NCBI GenBank assembly: GCA_016711485.1
Contig: JADJSX010000006.1
Location: forward strand, 730,001 to 794,000
From: Leptospiraceae bacterium
GTDB taxonomy: Bacteria > Spirochaetota > Leptospiria > Leptospirales > Leptospiraceae
DNA length: 64,000 bases
Reading direction: 5' to 3'
Of this stretch, positions 26,852 through 35,662 are shown one piece after another (position 1 is the first letter of the stretch; each line of letters opens with the position of its first letter). The notes under the pieces are model-generated. The model had not been told where the DNA came from. It did no database searches and was given only the letters and a program-made list of their open reading frames with translations. Both the position numbers and the translations under genes were made by a program.

Positions 26852-27907
26852 TTACCAAAGTGTATTGATATTCAAAATAACACGGATGCGCTTAATCACA
26901 TCCGTTGGATCAATCATTTCCATACAGGCAAAATCCTTCCTGTAGCAAGTTGTATTCCCATATATACTACACGGTCTACAAGGAAGATTTTCAATTTGTA
27001 AAACGCCTGAGTCTTCTTGTCCATAAGGGGCAAATCCAGAATAAGGATGCGTAGTTCCAAAGATCCCTATGACTGGCTTTTTCAACAATGCCATTAAGTG
27101 AATGTTGGAAGAATCCATTCCAACTAGTAAATCTAATTTTTCCATAATCCCGAGTTCACCTCGAATTCCCATTTTATCACCTGATACAATGAAACAATTT
27201 TCTGTATCACCTTGGATTACTTTTAGTTTTTTCCTTTCTTCCGTGGATCCAAACAGGAATATACACGCCTTAAACTCAGTCTGAATCAATTTTACTAAAT
27301 TAATTGATTTATACATAGGCCACTCTTTTAATTTATGACCAGCAAATGGAGCTAATCCCACCCAAAGAGTTTCTTTCTTTTTCAATCCAATTTTTTTAAA
27401 ATATTCTTGTGCATAAATTTTTGAATCTGGATCAACGTTTATCCATGGACCACGCCTTGTTACAGCCGGAAAACCCGCCCGCTCAAATACTTTTAAATAA
27501 CGTTCTACAGTGTGAGGAAGATTATGGAGAATTTTATTTTTCTGTCGAATCTGTTCTTTTTTTTCCTTTCTACCTTTGTTAATTGTAAAAGTCGGAATGC
27601 GACGAAGAGTATATATTAATGAAAAAATTCGACTTCGAAGGCTTGAATGAAGATCGATTATTTTATCATATGGACCTAATTTTTCTAGTTCCTTGTAAAA
27701 CTTCCAAATTCCAGAGATACCACGGTATTTTTTAAGGTTAACGCCGATTACGTTCACATTAGGCATATTATAAAAGAAAGGTGTAAAATTACCGCGTGTA
27801 ACTAATGTTATCTGCACATTCGGATAATTAGCAGAAATCGCAAAGAGTGCCGGTGCCAAAAGTGCAACATCCCCCATTGCCGAAAATCGCATAACAAGTA
27901 AATTCAT
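26852..27907 (-). CDS. Family 9 glycosyltransferase (heptosyltransferase-like)
   Basis: A 351-residue GT9 enzyme, the family of lipopolysaccharide heptosyltransferases. Visible are MNLLVMRFSAMGDVALLAPA at the N-terminus, KIIDLHSSLRSR, VGLAPFAGHKLKEWP, the sugar-nucleotide region LLVGMDSSNIHLMALLKKP, and IGIFGTTHP. A Cys-rich tail (LPCRPC ... CYRKDFACM) is typical of the family. It likely adds a sugar to the LPS core. It is one base downstream of the DUF4254 gene and so co-transcribed with it. Confidence 0.9.
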   Translation of the reverse strand: MNLLVMRFSAMGDVALLAPALFAISANYPNVQITLVTRGNFTPFFYNMPNVNVIGVNLKKYRGISGIWKFYKELEKLGPYDKIIDLHSSLRSRIFSLIYTLRRIPTFTINKGRKEKKEQIRQKNKILHNLPHTVERYLKVFERAGFPAVTRRGPWINVDPDSKIYAQEYFKKIGLKKKETLWVGLAPFAGHKLKEWPMYKSINLVKLIQTEFKACIFLFGSTEERKKLKVIQGDTENCFIVSGDKMGIRGELGIMEKLDLLVGMDSSNIHLMALLKKPVIGIFGTTHPYSGFAPYGQEDSGVLQIENLPCRPCSIYGNTTCYRKDFACMEMIDPTDVIKRIRVILNINTLW

Positions 27908-27908
27908 T

Positions 27909-28514
27909 TTATTTTTTTTCGTTTCCGTAGAGTGATGGATTTAAATTTTTATCATTGTACATTTTCATCTGGCGATAAACTTTCATAAATTTGCTACCAT
28001 CGTTTAAATCCATTAGAAGTTCGGATAAACAATTGGACATATCTTTACGTTGTTCTAGTAAAATTTCTAATTTTGATTTACATTGATTAATATGAGATTC
28101 ATTTGTATCAGTTCTTTCAGTTTGTTCTTTCATATGATAAATTTTTAATTCTAAAATACTCATTCTATCTATGAGCCAAGCAGGCGTCTCTGAATTCATT
28201 TTCGCTTCTGGCTTTTTAGGGATAGATTTATAAAGGTTTAAAAAATAATCATCTAATACTTCTACCAAGTCTGTGCGTTTTTGATTTAAAGCATCAATTT
28301 CACGTTTGAATTTTGCAATATCAGAATCAGGAATATCCGCTCGACGAATTTCGTCTTCCACATGCCATTGAATGGTATCAATATGATTTTTTGAATATAG
28401 AATAAAATTCATGGAATCTTTTTCATACGGATTTGCTGCTGGTGCAAGATTCTTATGCCAATCTTGAATAGATTTCTGAAATACATCAATTACGTCTTCC
28501 GGTATAAAATTCAT
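27909..28514 (-). CDS. DUF4254 family protein
   Basis: A 201-residue helical cytoplasmic protein of the DUF4254 family, recognised by the conserved His/Glu-Asp motif (DTIQWHVEDEIRRADIPDSD) and KREIDALNQKRTDLVE. DUF4254 genes usually sit in LPS biosynthesis loci beside family 9 glycosyltransferases, as here, but no biochemical function is known to me. It starts after a ribosome site in AAGTAGGGAATATTT and is followed at once by the GT9 gene. Confidence 0.85.
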   Translation of the reverse strand: MNFIPEDVIDVFQKSIQDWHKNLAPAANPYEKDSMNFILYSKNHIDTIQWHVEDEIRRADIPDSDIAKFKREIDALNQKRTDLVEVLDDYFLNLYKSIPKKPEAKMNSETPAWLIDRMSILELKIYHMKEQTERTDTNESHINQCKSKLEILLEQRKDMSNCLSELLMDLNDGSKFMKVYRQMKMYNDKNLNPSLYGNEKK

Positions 28515-28584
28515 AAATATTCCCTACTTAAATTTCCTAACAAAGTTAGAAGTATTTTTTTAAACAATCTAATAAAAGCAAGTT

Positions 28585-29133
28585 CTAAAATAGAACTTTT
28601 CCAAGAATTGAATCTTGGCTAATTAACCCCAACTCCCGGGAATCAATCCCATCATCTCGATTATCTGCTAGTAAAAAGTAGGTTTTTTCTTTAATCAAAA
28701 CTTCTTCCAAATTGTCTCTCCGAGAAAAGGAACCTGTAAAAGGAGAACGTTTATCAGTAAATTGTAGATTATTTTTCTCTGAAATTTGGGTTCCATTTCG
28801 AAAAAGTTTTTTATTTTTTATAGATACTCGATCTCCTTTCCTACCTACAATTCTCGCAAGTAAGACTGAGGACTCCGAGTCAACCTTCACTAAAACAACA
28901 TCTCCGATTAAAAGTTTATCTTTTGAAAATAAATGACTAATATAATAACGTTTCCCCTTCTTAAAAGAAGGTTCCATAAAATCATTTGTGACTGTGTAAG
29001 GGAAAAATAGAAACATCTTTATCGCAAATGCAATTAGGATTGCAATAAATAAGGAAAGAAAAATACGAATAAAAATTCTTTTAAAAAACTCTACTGGATC
29101 TGTATTTTGTGCTCTGGGTCTATAACTTTTCAT
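28585..29133 (-). CDS. Signal peptidase I-like protein lacking the Ser/Lys dyad
   Basis: A 182-residue protein of the LepB/signal peptidase I family, with one N-terminal membrane helix (about 20-44) and the S26 beta fold. The start at 29133 (MKSYRPRAQ) is preferred over an in-frame ATG at 29217 that would add a hydrophobic, poorly fitting 28 residues. Box E (LADNRDDGIDSREL) is intact and boxes B and D are recognisable, but the nucleophilic Ser position before M-x-P is Phe52 (TNDFMEPSF), and the general-base Lys of the K-R-x-V-G box is Ala93 (LLARIVGRKGD). It should therefore be proteolytically inactive. Confidence 0.8.
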   Translation of the reverse strand: MKSYRPRAQNTDPVEFFKRIFIRIFLSLFIAILIAFAIKMFLFFPYTVTNDFMEPSFKKGKRYYISHLFSKDKLLIGDVVLVKVDSESSVLLARIVGRKGDRVSIKNKKLFRNGTQISEKNNLQFTDKRSPFTGSFSRRDNLEEVLIKEKTYFLLADNRDDGIDSRELGLISQDSILGKVLF

Positions 29134-29271
29134 GGATGTTGTATACCAGAAAAATTCAAAATTTGAATCAAGCAAGATAAAAATGAAAAAACTGACTTTC
29201 AATTTAGAGTATCTCATTCTACTTGCAAAGAATACATCTTTTCATTAGTTAGTAAGGAAAGGTCTAAAAAT

Positions 29272-29808
29272 ATGATATATGAATTCAATGGAATAAAACC
29301 AGACATTGCAAAAACAGCATTTATTGCACCAAGTGCAGAAATCATTGGAGATGTAAAGATTGGAGAAAATACTTCAATTTGGTTTCAAACACTTATTCGC
29401 GGTGATGTTAACTATATTAGAATTGGAGATAATTGTAATATTCAAGATATGTCACTCATTCATGTAGCAAGAGACGTTTATCCAGTTAACATAGGCAATA
29501 ACGTTTCACTTGGACACAGAGTTACTATTCACGGAGCTACTTTGAAAGATTTTTCTTTTGTTGGAATGGGTGCCACTGTTATGGACGATGTAGAACTTGG
29601 CGAATACTCATTCGTAGGCGCAGGTTCATTAGTTACTCCTGGAAAAAAAATTCCTCCTGGAGTTTTAGTAATGGGCAGTCCAGCAAAAATTATTCGAGAT
29701 ATAAACGAAAAAGAAAGAGAAATTATCACGCGAACTGCAACTAATTACCAAAAATACAAAGATAATTATTTGAATCCTACAAAATTTAAATTGCTAACAC
29801 AAAATTGA
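29272..29808 (+). CDS. Gamma-carbonic anhydrase family protein
   Basis: A 178-residue left-handed beta-helix (hexapeptide repeat) protein of the gamma-carbonic anhydrase/YrdA family. The metal-binding His residues are visible in SLIHVARD and LGHRVTIHG, and the start IGDVKIGENTSIWFQTLIRGD is the family signature. Some members hydrate CO2 and others have no known activity. AAGGAAAGG precedes the ATG. It is divergent from the signal-peptidase-like gene and followed by a terminator. Confidence 0.9.
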   Translation: MIYEFNGIKPDIAKTAFIAPSAEIIGDVKIGENTSIWFQTLIRGDVNYIRIGDNCNIQDMSLIHVARDVYPVNIGNNVSLGHRVTIHGATLKDFSFVGMGATVMDDVELGEYSFVGAGSLVTPGKKIPPGVLVMGSPAKIIRDINEKEREIITRTATNYQKYKDNYLNPTKFKLLTQN

Positions 29809-29820
29809 ATCAATCAGTCA

Positions 29821-29860
29821 GAAAAAAACTTATCGACAAAAGAAAGTTTTTTCCTTTTTT
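29821..29860 (+). terminator. Rho-independent terminator after the gamma-carbonic anhydrase gene
   Basis: GAAAAAAACTT (29821-29831) pairs with AAGTTTTTTC (29844-29853) around a loop of about 12 bases, and CTTTTTT follows. The position 12 bases after the stop codon fits. Confidence 0.55.
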
Positions 29861-29882
29861 GTCATAAGCAAGGTGTATCAGA

Positions 29883-30797
29883 ATGTTACGTGTGGAAAAT
29901 TTAACTAGAAAATTTCAAGACAAGGTAGCAGTGAATAACATCTCATTCACTGTAAAACCGGGTGTGATTACAGGCCTACTCGGTCCTAACGGAGCGGGCA
30001 AAACAACGACTATGCGCTTACTTACAGGCTATTTAGAGCCAAGTGCAGGAACCATTTACTACGATTCCCAGAACTTCCATGAAAACCCAATTGTAATTCA
30101 AAAGAAATTAGGTTACCTTCCAGAATCTGCCCCACTCTATCCAGAAATGTTTATCTCAGAGTATTTGAATTATATGGCAGATATTCGTGGAGTAGACAAG
30201 GAAAGTAAATCTTCCCATGTCAATAAAATGATAGAGATTTGTGAACTTTCTTCTCATATTCATACTCCAATTGGATTTCTTTCAAAGGGATTCAAACAGC
30301 GTGTAGCTCTTGCTGGAACATTAGTTCATGATCCAGATATAATAATTTTAGATGAACCAACTTCAGGACTTGATCCAAACCAAATTTCTCACATTAGAAC
30401 TTTAATTCGAAATTTAGGCAAAGAAAAAACTTTAATTCTATCGACTCATATTTTGCAAGAAGTCGAAGATATTTGCGATGAAGTAATCATTATTAACCAA
30501 GGAAATATTGTAGCTAATTCCACAGTTAAAAATTTACATACCGGTCATTCTGTTTTCGTGCAAGTGAATGCGGGGTTAAATCAAATGCAGCCCTTGTTTA
30601 AGACCGATGATTTTATTTCTGTAGAAGAATTTGTAGAAGGAAATGACGGGGATTACAAGGGTTATCTCGTACACACGAAAGAATCCAAACCTGAATTAGT
30701 TTTTTCTTCCCTCGCAAAATCTAACTTAAAAGTACGCGAGTTAAAAGTATTCAAACGTTCATTAGAATCTATTTTCGAGGAGTTAACGAGGAAATAA
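29883..30797 (+). CDS. ABC transporter ATP-binding protein (GldA-type)
   Basis: A 304-residue ABC ATPase. Walker A is GPNGAGKTT (about 35), the signature is LSKGFKQRVALAGTL, Walker B is IIILDEPTSGLD, and the switch His is in ILSTHILQE. About 90 C-terminal residues follow, as in GldA/NatA-type ATPases. It drives the export module with the three genes downstream, spaced 2 bases, overlapping by 4, and 4 bases apart. The ATG lies after AAGGTGT. In Bacteroidetes GldA/F/G serve gliding; here the module is more likely a general export or envelope system. Confidence 0.92.
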   Translation: MLRVENLTRKFQDKVAVNNISFTVKPGVITGLLGPNGAGKTTTMRLLTGYLEPSAGTIYYDSQNFHENPIVIQKKLGYLPESAPLYPEMFISEYLNYMADIRGVDKESKSSHVNKMIEICELSSHIHTPIGFLSKGFKQRVALAGTLVHDPDIIILDEPTSGLDPNQISHIRTLIRNLGKEKTLILSTHILQEVEDICDEVIIINQGNIVANSTVKNLHTGHSVFVQVNAGLNQMQPLFKTDDFISVEEFVEGNDGDYKGYLVHTKESKPELVFSSLAKSNLKVRELKVFKRSLESIFEELTRK

Positions 30798-30799
30798 TT

Positions 30800-31528
30800 A
30801 TGAATAATAACATCAAAACAATTTTTCGTAAAGAATCTTCCACTTATTTTAATACTCCGATAGGATATATTTTTAGTGCGTTTTTTTTACTTTTAATTTC
30901 CTTTTTGTTTTTTTACGGTCTCGGCGGAAATTCATTTTGGGATTTAAAAATAGCTAGTTTAGAACAATTTTTTTCTTGGATTCCAATCCTATACATCATA
31001 TTTATCCCAGCGATAACAATGCGTATTTGGTCTGAAGAAGAAAAGTCTGGAACTATGGAAGTGCTAATGACATTGCCAATCAAAGACTATGAAATTGTAG
31101 TTGGAAAATTTCTATCCGCGTGGATGTTTCTAGTAGTTACTCTACTTTGCACTTTATTAGCTCCATTAACAGTGCGTATCCTCGGTGATTTAGATTTTGG
31201 ATTAGTATTTATGGGGTATATAGGCACTATCCTCTTAGGTGGAGCTTATATTAGTATTGGGCTTGTAATTTCTTCATTAACACGAGACCAAATTTCTGCA
31301 TTCATATTAACCCTACTCGCTTGTTTTCTCATGTTCATAATGGGATATCAGCCTATACTAAAATTTTTCGGAAATTTTTTAGGTGGATTCATTGCATTTC
31401 TGTCGTTATCGCAACACTTTGAATCGTTTCGAATGGGAGTTTTTGATCCAAGAGATTTTCTGTTTTTTATTTCTTTTATAAAGATTATGATTTTTCTAAA
31501 TGTGTTCGTAATACGAGGTAAAAAATGA
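30800..31528 (+). CDS. ABC transporter permease (GldF-type)
   Basis: A 242-residue ABC-2 type permease with six hydrophobic helices. The N-terminal FRKESSTYFNTPIGYIFSAF and IPAITMRIWSEEEKSGTMEVLMTLPI match GldF/NosY-like permeases paired with GldA ATPases. The TLPIKDYEIVVGKFL coupling helix is typical. It starts two bases after the ATPase gene and its stop overlaps the next gene by four bases. Confidence 0.9.
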   Translation: MNNNIKTIFRKESSTYFNTPIGYIFSAFFLLLISFLFFYGLGGNSFWDLKIASLEQFFSWIPILYIIFIPAITMRIWSEEEKSGTMEVLMTLPIKDYEIVVGKFLSAWMFLVVTLLCTLLAPLTVRILGDLDFGLVFMGYIGTILLGGAYISIGLVISSLTRDQISAFILTLLACFLMFIMGYQPILKFFGNFLGGFIAFLSLSQHFESFRMGVFDPRDFLFFISFIKIMIFLNVFVIRGKK

Positions 31529-33201
31529 AAGAATTTTTTAATAAATTAGATAAAAATTATAAATTTCTATCTATCAGTACGTTTTTAAGTTTCTTTTTGT
31601 TTAACTATCTTATTAGCGATTTTTATTGTCGTAAAGATTTATCCAGAGAAAATCGATTTAATCTTACGGATAGTACTGAAAAAGTATTACAAAACCTTCC
31701 AGAAAAACTTTACATAGATGCATTTTACTCTTCTGATGTTCCGGGCGAACACAAAGCAAGATTAAACCTCACGAAGGAGTTAATCAAAGAAATCGCAAAT
31801 GTAAATCGCAAAAAAGTAGAACTTCGTTTTCATGATCCGGATGCAAATGAATCAGATAAAAAAAAGGCTACTGAAGCTGGAATTAAACCAGCACAGCTCA
31901 ACCAACAAGAAAGAGGCGCTCTAGAAATTAAACAAGCATATTTCGGAATTAAACTCACAGTTGGTTCAAAATCAACTGTAATTCCAAATGCTTATTTTGC
32001 AGAAGCGATTGAATACCAAGTATTATCTTCCTTAAAAAAGATGTTAAAGAAAAACAACTCTTCTTCGGTAGCACTCCTAAAAGCAAACGGTACATTTGCC
32101 GCTCCAGAACAAACACAGGGAATGGGAAAAGATACATTCGGATTATTTGTACATAGAGCTTTTGCCCCTGAAAATGGACAAATGCAAGAAATAAATATAA
32201 ACCAAGAAAGTATTCCAGAAGAAATAAAAACAATACTTTGGGTTGGATCACCGGAATTAACGGATAAAGGTAAATATTATATCGATCAGTTTTTAATGCG
32301 CGGCGGAAATCTAATCATTTTTGCAAAAACTCTAAACTTTCAATTGGGTGAACAAAACCAAATGTCTGCCATGATGGGTGGCGGCAAAGAAGGATTAGCC
32401 CAACCAGACTCTGAAGTGGCAAATATCAATTCTTTTCTATCTCACTTTGGATTCGAAATAAAACCAGACATGATACTAGAGCCAGATGATTCTTATGCTG
32501 TCACATCTATTTTCCAACAACTTACGAATCCAAATGCGGAAGCTATTCATTATCCGCTCTGGCTAATTCCAAGAAAAGAAAGTGGTTCTATCAACGCAAA
32601 AAGTCAATTTACAAAAAATGCAAGTGCCGTTTTACTTCCTTGGACATCATCCATTGAAACGAAAAGTGATAAACAACCAAATGCTACTTTTACAAACATT
32701 ATTGAGAGTACAAAAAATGCAGATAAAAGATCTGAATTTATAATTGTAAACGAAGAAAAAGTAGCAAAACAACCAATAAACCCACAGAATACAAACTTCG
32801 TTTTAGGACTACATGTCGAAGGTAATCTAAAATCCTATTTTACTAAAGAAACTATTCCCAAAGAAGTAACGGAGGCATTTTTAGAAAAAACCAAAGAAGG
32901 AAAAAAAAGTCAAATTATAGTTTTTGGAAGTCCGTATCTACTTTCTGATATGTTAGCAAGTAATGACTATATTCAACTTTTTAGGGCTAATCTAGGTTTT
33001 GTGCTAAATGTAATAGATATACTCGGTGGGGATACGGATATGTTATCGCTAAGAACCAAACAAGTTTATACTAAAAATCTTAAAGATGTAAGTAAAACAG
33101 AAAAGTTTATTTTTAGTTTTATAAATATACTGCTTCTTCCAGTCGGAATAAGCATATATGCTTTTCTTCGTCTAAAAAAAAGATCTTCCGGTAAAAGGTA
33201 A
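31525..33201 (+). CDS. GldG-type auxiliary component of the ABC export module
   Basis: A 558-residue membrane protein with helices at the two ends (about 14-33 and 528-548) and a large extracytoplasmic part between. It matches the GldG/ABC-transporter auxiliary family: start YKFLSISTFLSFFLFNYLIS, then SRENRFNLTDSTEKVLQNL, LYIDAFYSSDVPGEHKARL and VELRFHDPDANE. These proteins are thought to act with the ATPase and permease. An insertion of Gly/Met-rich sequence (MSAMMGGGKEG) is seen near residue 280. Confidence 0.86.
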   Translation: MKEFFNKLDKNYKFLSISTFLSFFLFNYLISDFYCRKDLSRENRFNLTDSTEKVLQNLPEKLYIDAFYSSDVPGEHKARLNLTKELIKEIANVNRKKVELRFHDPDANESDKKKATEAGIKPAQLNQQERGALEIKQAYFGIKLTVGSKSTVIPNAYFAEAIEYQVLSSLKKMLKKNNSSSVALLKANGTFAAPEQTQGMGKDTFGLFVHRAFAPENGQMQEININQESIPEEIKTILWVGSPELTDKGKYYIDQFLMRGGNLIIFAKTLNFQLGEQNQMSAMMGGGKEGLAQPDSEVANINSFLSHFGFEIKPDMILEPDDSYAVTSIFQQLTNPNAEAIHYPLWLIPRKESGSINAKSQFTKNASAVLLPWTSSIETKSDKQPNATFTNIIESTKNADKRSEFIIVNEEKVAKQPINPQNTNFVLGLHVEGNLKSYFTKETIPKEVTEAFLEKTKEGKKSQIIVFGSPYLLSDMLASNDYIQLFRANLGFVLNVIDILGGDTDMLSLRTKQVYTKNLKDVSKTEKFIFSFINILLLPVGISIYAFLRLKKRSSGKR

Positions 33202-33205
33202 TCCC

Positions 33206-34207
33206 ATGAAATCAATCTTAGAACGTTATACACTATTAGTAGAATTTGTTTCGAATAATATTGCACTTACTCTAACTGCGAGTAATATTATATTTCTTTT
33301 TTTAATATTGCTAATCAAAGATCCTTTTGAATTAAGATCAAACAATTATGAAAAAGCAGAGTCATTTTTTTCACAAAACTCTTCTCAGGTGACGACTGTA
33401 GTTTTAGAAAAAACAAAGGTTGCAGATTCAAAATTTGAGTTAGTAAAAGGAACTGAAGAATGGTCAGTAGTAGCTAAAGGGAAAAAACTTCCAGCTGATA
33501 AAGAGAAAGTTGATACACTTTTAAAATCACTTTATAATGCACGAAAGTATACAGTAGTTAGCTCCTCAAAAGAAAAAGCGGATGAATTTGGATTTAATGA
33601 AGATGAAATCAAAATTGAAGTTTTTCAGAATGATAAATCCATTGGTTATTTACTCGTCGGATCAGTTAGTAGCTCAGATGGAACAAGCTCTCATATAAAA
33701 TGGAAGGATTCAGATGATATTTATTTAATTGAAGAAAATCTAAAAACAGCGACGAACAGAGCTGACTTTACATTTTTTGTAAACAAAAAAGTTTCTCCAC
33801 AAGGTATTAGTTCCGAAGAGATAATAGGAGTTACCCTTAAGAAAGCTGGAAGTAATTATGAAATAAAAAAAACTACTAATTGGAATTTAGAATCACCAGC
33901 CAAAGGAGAAATCGCAAACGAAGATATGAGCACTATTCTATCGAGGCTTTCTTCGATTACTGCAGATGATATTGTGTTAGATGAATCAATATTAGCCGGA
34001 TTAGAGCAAAATCCTTTTGAACTTAAGGTAGATTTTAAAAATAAAGAAGGAATTCCCAAAAGTTATACGCTCCTCTCTGCTGGAATTGACAAAAAAAATA
34101 ATAACTATTATGTACGAAAAAACAATGAAGTTAGTGTATATAAATTGAACGAATATACGATTAAATCTATTTTAGAATTTAAACCGGAAACTCTAATTAA
34201 AAAATAA
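33206..34207 (+). CDS. DUF4340 protein of the ABC export module
   Basis: A 333-residue protein with one N-terminal membrane helix (about 15-33) and repeated beta modules containing the DUF4340 pattern: EWSVVAKGKKLPADKEKVDTLL, then NWNLESPAKGEIANEDMSTIL. DUF4340 proteins regularly follow GldG-type genes. The two modules may bind a ligand or partner outside the membrane; function is unknown. It begins four bases after the GldG-like stop. Confidence 0.85.
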   Translation: MKSILERYTLLVEFVSNNIALTLTASNIIFLFLILLIKDPFELRSNNYEKAESFFSQNSSQVTTVVLEKTKVADSKFELVKGTEEWSVVAKGKKLPADKEKVDTLLKSLYNARKYTVVSSSKEKADEFGFNEDEIKIEVFQNDKSIGYLLVGSVSSSDGTSSHIKWKDSDDIYLIEENLKTATNRADFTFFVNKKVSPQGISSEEIIGVTLKKAGSNYEIKKTTNWNLESPAKGEIANEDMSTILSRLSSITADDIVLDESILAGLEQNPFELKVDFKNKEGIPKSYTLLSAGIDKKNNNYYVRKNNEVSVYKLNEYTIKSILEFKPETLIKK

Positions 34208-34347
34208 ATTCAATAGAACGACACGGTAACGATGCAGATGGGATTGATGAGGAAAACACTGGAAATAATACAATGGCAGTTATTTTAATCATACTGTTCT
34301 CAGGACTAGCTCTTGTTTTAAGAAAGAAATTTTTAACGGCTGAATAG
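34208..34347 (+). pseudogene. Possible remnant of a membrane-protein C-terminus
   Basis: Immediately after the DUF4340 stop, in another frame, an open stretch reads ERHGNDADGIDEENTGNN, then a hydrophobic helix AVILIILFSGLALVLRKKF and LTAE before TAG at 34345-34347. It looks like a polar linker, membrane anchor and basic stop-transfer end, but it has no good start codon upstream (only ATG 34273, inside the anchor). It may be a decayed gene end, or chance. Confidence 0.3.
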
Positions 34348-34367
34348 TATTTATACAATCCACAAAA

Positions 34368-34405
34368 CAAGAGCCTTTCTAAAAAGTGCTTTAGATAGGC
34401 TCTTG
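34368..34405. terminator. Hairpin after the ABC export operon
   Basis: CAAGAGCCT (34368-34376) pairs with AGGCTCTTG (34397-34405), and CTA/TAG inside extends the structure. It is G+C-rich for this genome and follows the operon, so it likely ends transcription. No T run follows, so termination may need other factors. Confidence 0.5.
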
Positions 34406-34564
34406 GAGTTAAACAAATTTCAAATCCCATTTTTCGAACTCACTCTATTTAAAAGTAAGATTTTAAACCTTCCAGATGTCGCGAATGCAGCATCTTAGGA
34501 ACTCAAAAAAACTCATACGACCGTTTGGATTTCGTTTCTAAAATGAAATTAAATTTTTCTGCGG

Positions 34565-35617
34565 TTACTTAGGATTAATCAAATAGTACGATTGTATTCC
34601 AAAAAACTCGGAAGGTATAGATGGAAACGATTCAGGACATGATACGGATAACTTAGTCAAAAAATTTACTTGGTACGGATTAGCAAAAAATAGTTTCACA
34701 AAAAATCTCAATACTGCAGAAATATTTGATAGTATATTTATTTTTCCTACACTTTGCAGACGTTCCGAAAACACATAACAACCATTATCTCCTACAAATA
34801 TTTTTTCCTTTAAAGGAAGTGAATATCCAGAAAATTTATCAATCTCTGAACTTATAATTTCTGTTTTTTTAATCATTCCTGAAAGTAAAAATTCCCCTTT
34901 TGAATTTTGAATCACTAAAGTTCTAAAGTAGTCATCGGGTGATTTTTTAATTCCATGAAATCCTCCCGTATATAACTTCATTCCTTCTTTATTAGTTGCT
35001 CGCAAAATTTCCCATTTACTGCTATATTTATAGACTTCATAGTTTGTAATTAAATGTTCCATTCCACCAAAACCGACTAATTCAATTATTTCTCCTTTAT
35101 AATCTAGATAACCAGTTGTTTTTACAAAGGAAAACGGAATATCAGCTCTTACAAATTTATCTTGTTCTTTAACTTTATATTTTCCGCCTGAAAGTGTTGC
35201 ACCAAATCCATTAGATTCGAATTTTAAAAATAATTTAATATCGTCATAAAACTGAGATACTTCATAAATTCCATTATCCCGTTTCAAGGTATTATTGTAA
35301 ATTTTGAGGTTAATTCCATTTTCTACACTCAAATCTTTTTGACCAAATTCCTTAATTATTGCGATAGAGCCAGTTTTTTTAGATTCAATTACTAAACTTG
35401 TTCCGCAATTAAAATCATTTGGGCCTAAATTACTTACTAAATAGGTAACTATTATATTGTATTCAGAATTTCGAAAGAAAAAATTCCAACCTTGCAAATA
35501 ACCCTCTTCTGAATGAGGTTGATAAACTATATCGGATAACGTCACATGGCGAATATTAAAATTTGAATCGGCACGAAGTGTAAATACAATCAAAAATACT
35601 AGTAGGATTTTTTTCAT
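34565..35617 (-). CDS. Exported beta-rich protein, possibly lipocalin/AttH-like
   Basis: A 350-residue protein with a signal peptide (about 1-17, MKKILLVFLIVFTLRADS). The rest is rich in alternating polar/hydrophobic beta strands, with motifs QGWNFFFRNSEYNIIVTYL near residue 45 and LVGFGGMEHLITNYEVYKY near 185, which recall the two-domain lipocalin-like fold of AttH/CrtC/Svf1-type proteins. The match is weak and given only as a suggestion. Two cysteines may form a disulfide. It ends a minus-strand run starting with coaE, 45 bases after the previous gene. Confidence 0.6.
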   Translation of the reverse strand: MKKILLVFLIVFTLRADSNFNIRHVTLSDIVYQPHSEEGYLQGWNFFFRNSEYNIIVTYLVSNLGPNDFNCGTSLVIESKKTGSIAIIKEFGQKDLSVENGINLKIYNNTLKRDNGIYEVSQFYDDIKLFLKFESNGFGATLSGGKYKVKEQDKFVRADIPFSFVKTTGYLDYKGEIIELVGFGGMEHLITNYEVYKYSSKWEILRATNKEGMKLYTGGFHGIKKSPDDYFRTLVIQNSKGEFLLSGMIKKTEIISSEIDKFSGYSLPLKEKIFVGDNGCYVFSERLQSVGKINILSNISAVLRFFVKLFFANPYQVNFLTKLSVSCPESFPSIPSEFFGIQSYYLINPK

Positions 35618-35662
35618 AAGAAATAATTGGAAAAGATTACTAAGACAGTCAAGTAATTAACG

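Noticed and set aside
34197..34430. Minus-strand frame of 77 codons
   Set aside because: Runs across a terminator-like hairpin and the anchor-like remnant; no ribosome site or domain.
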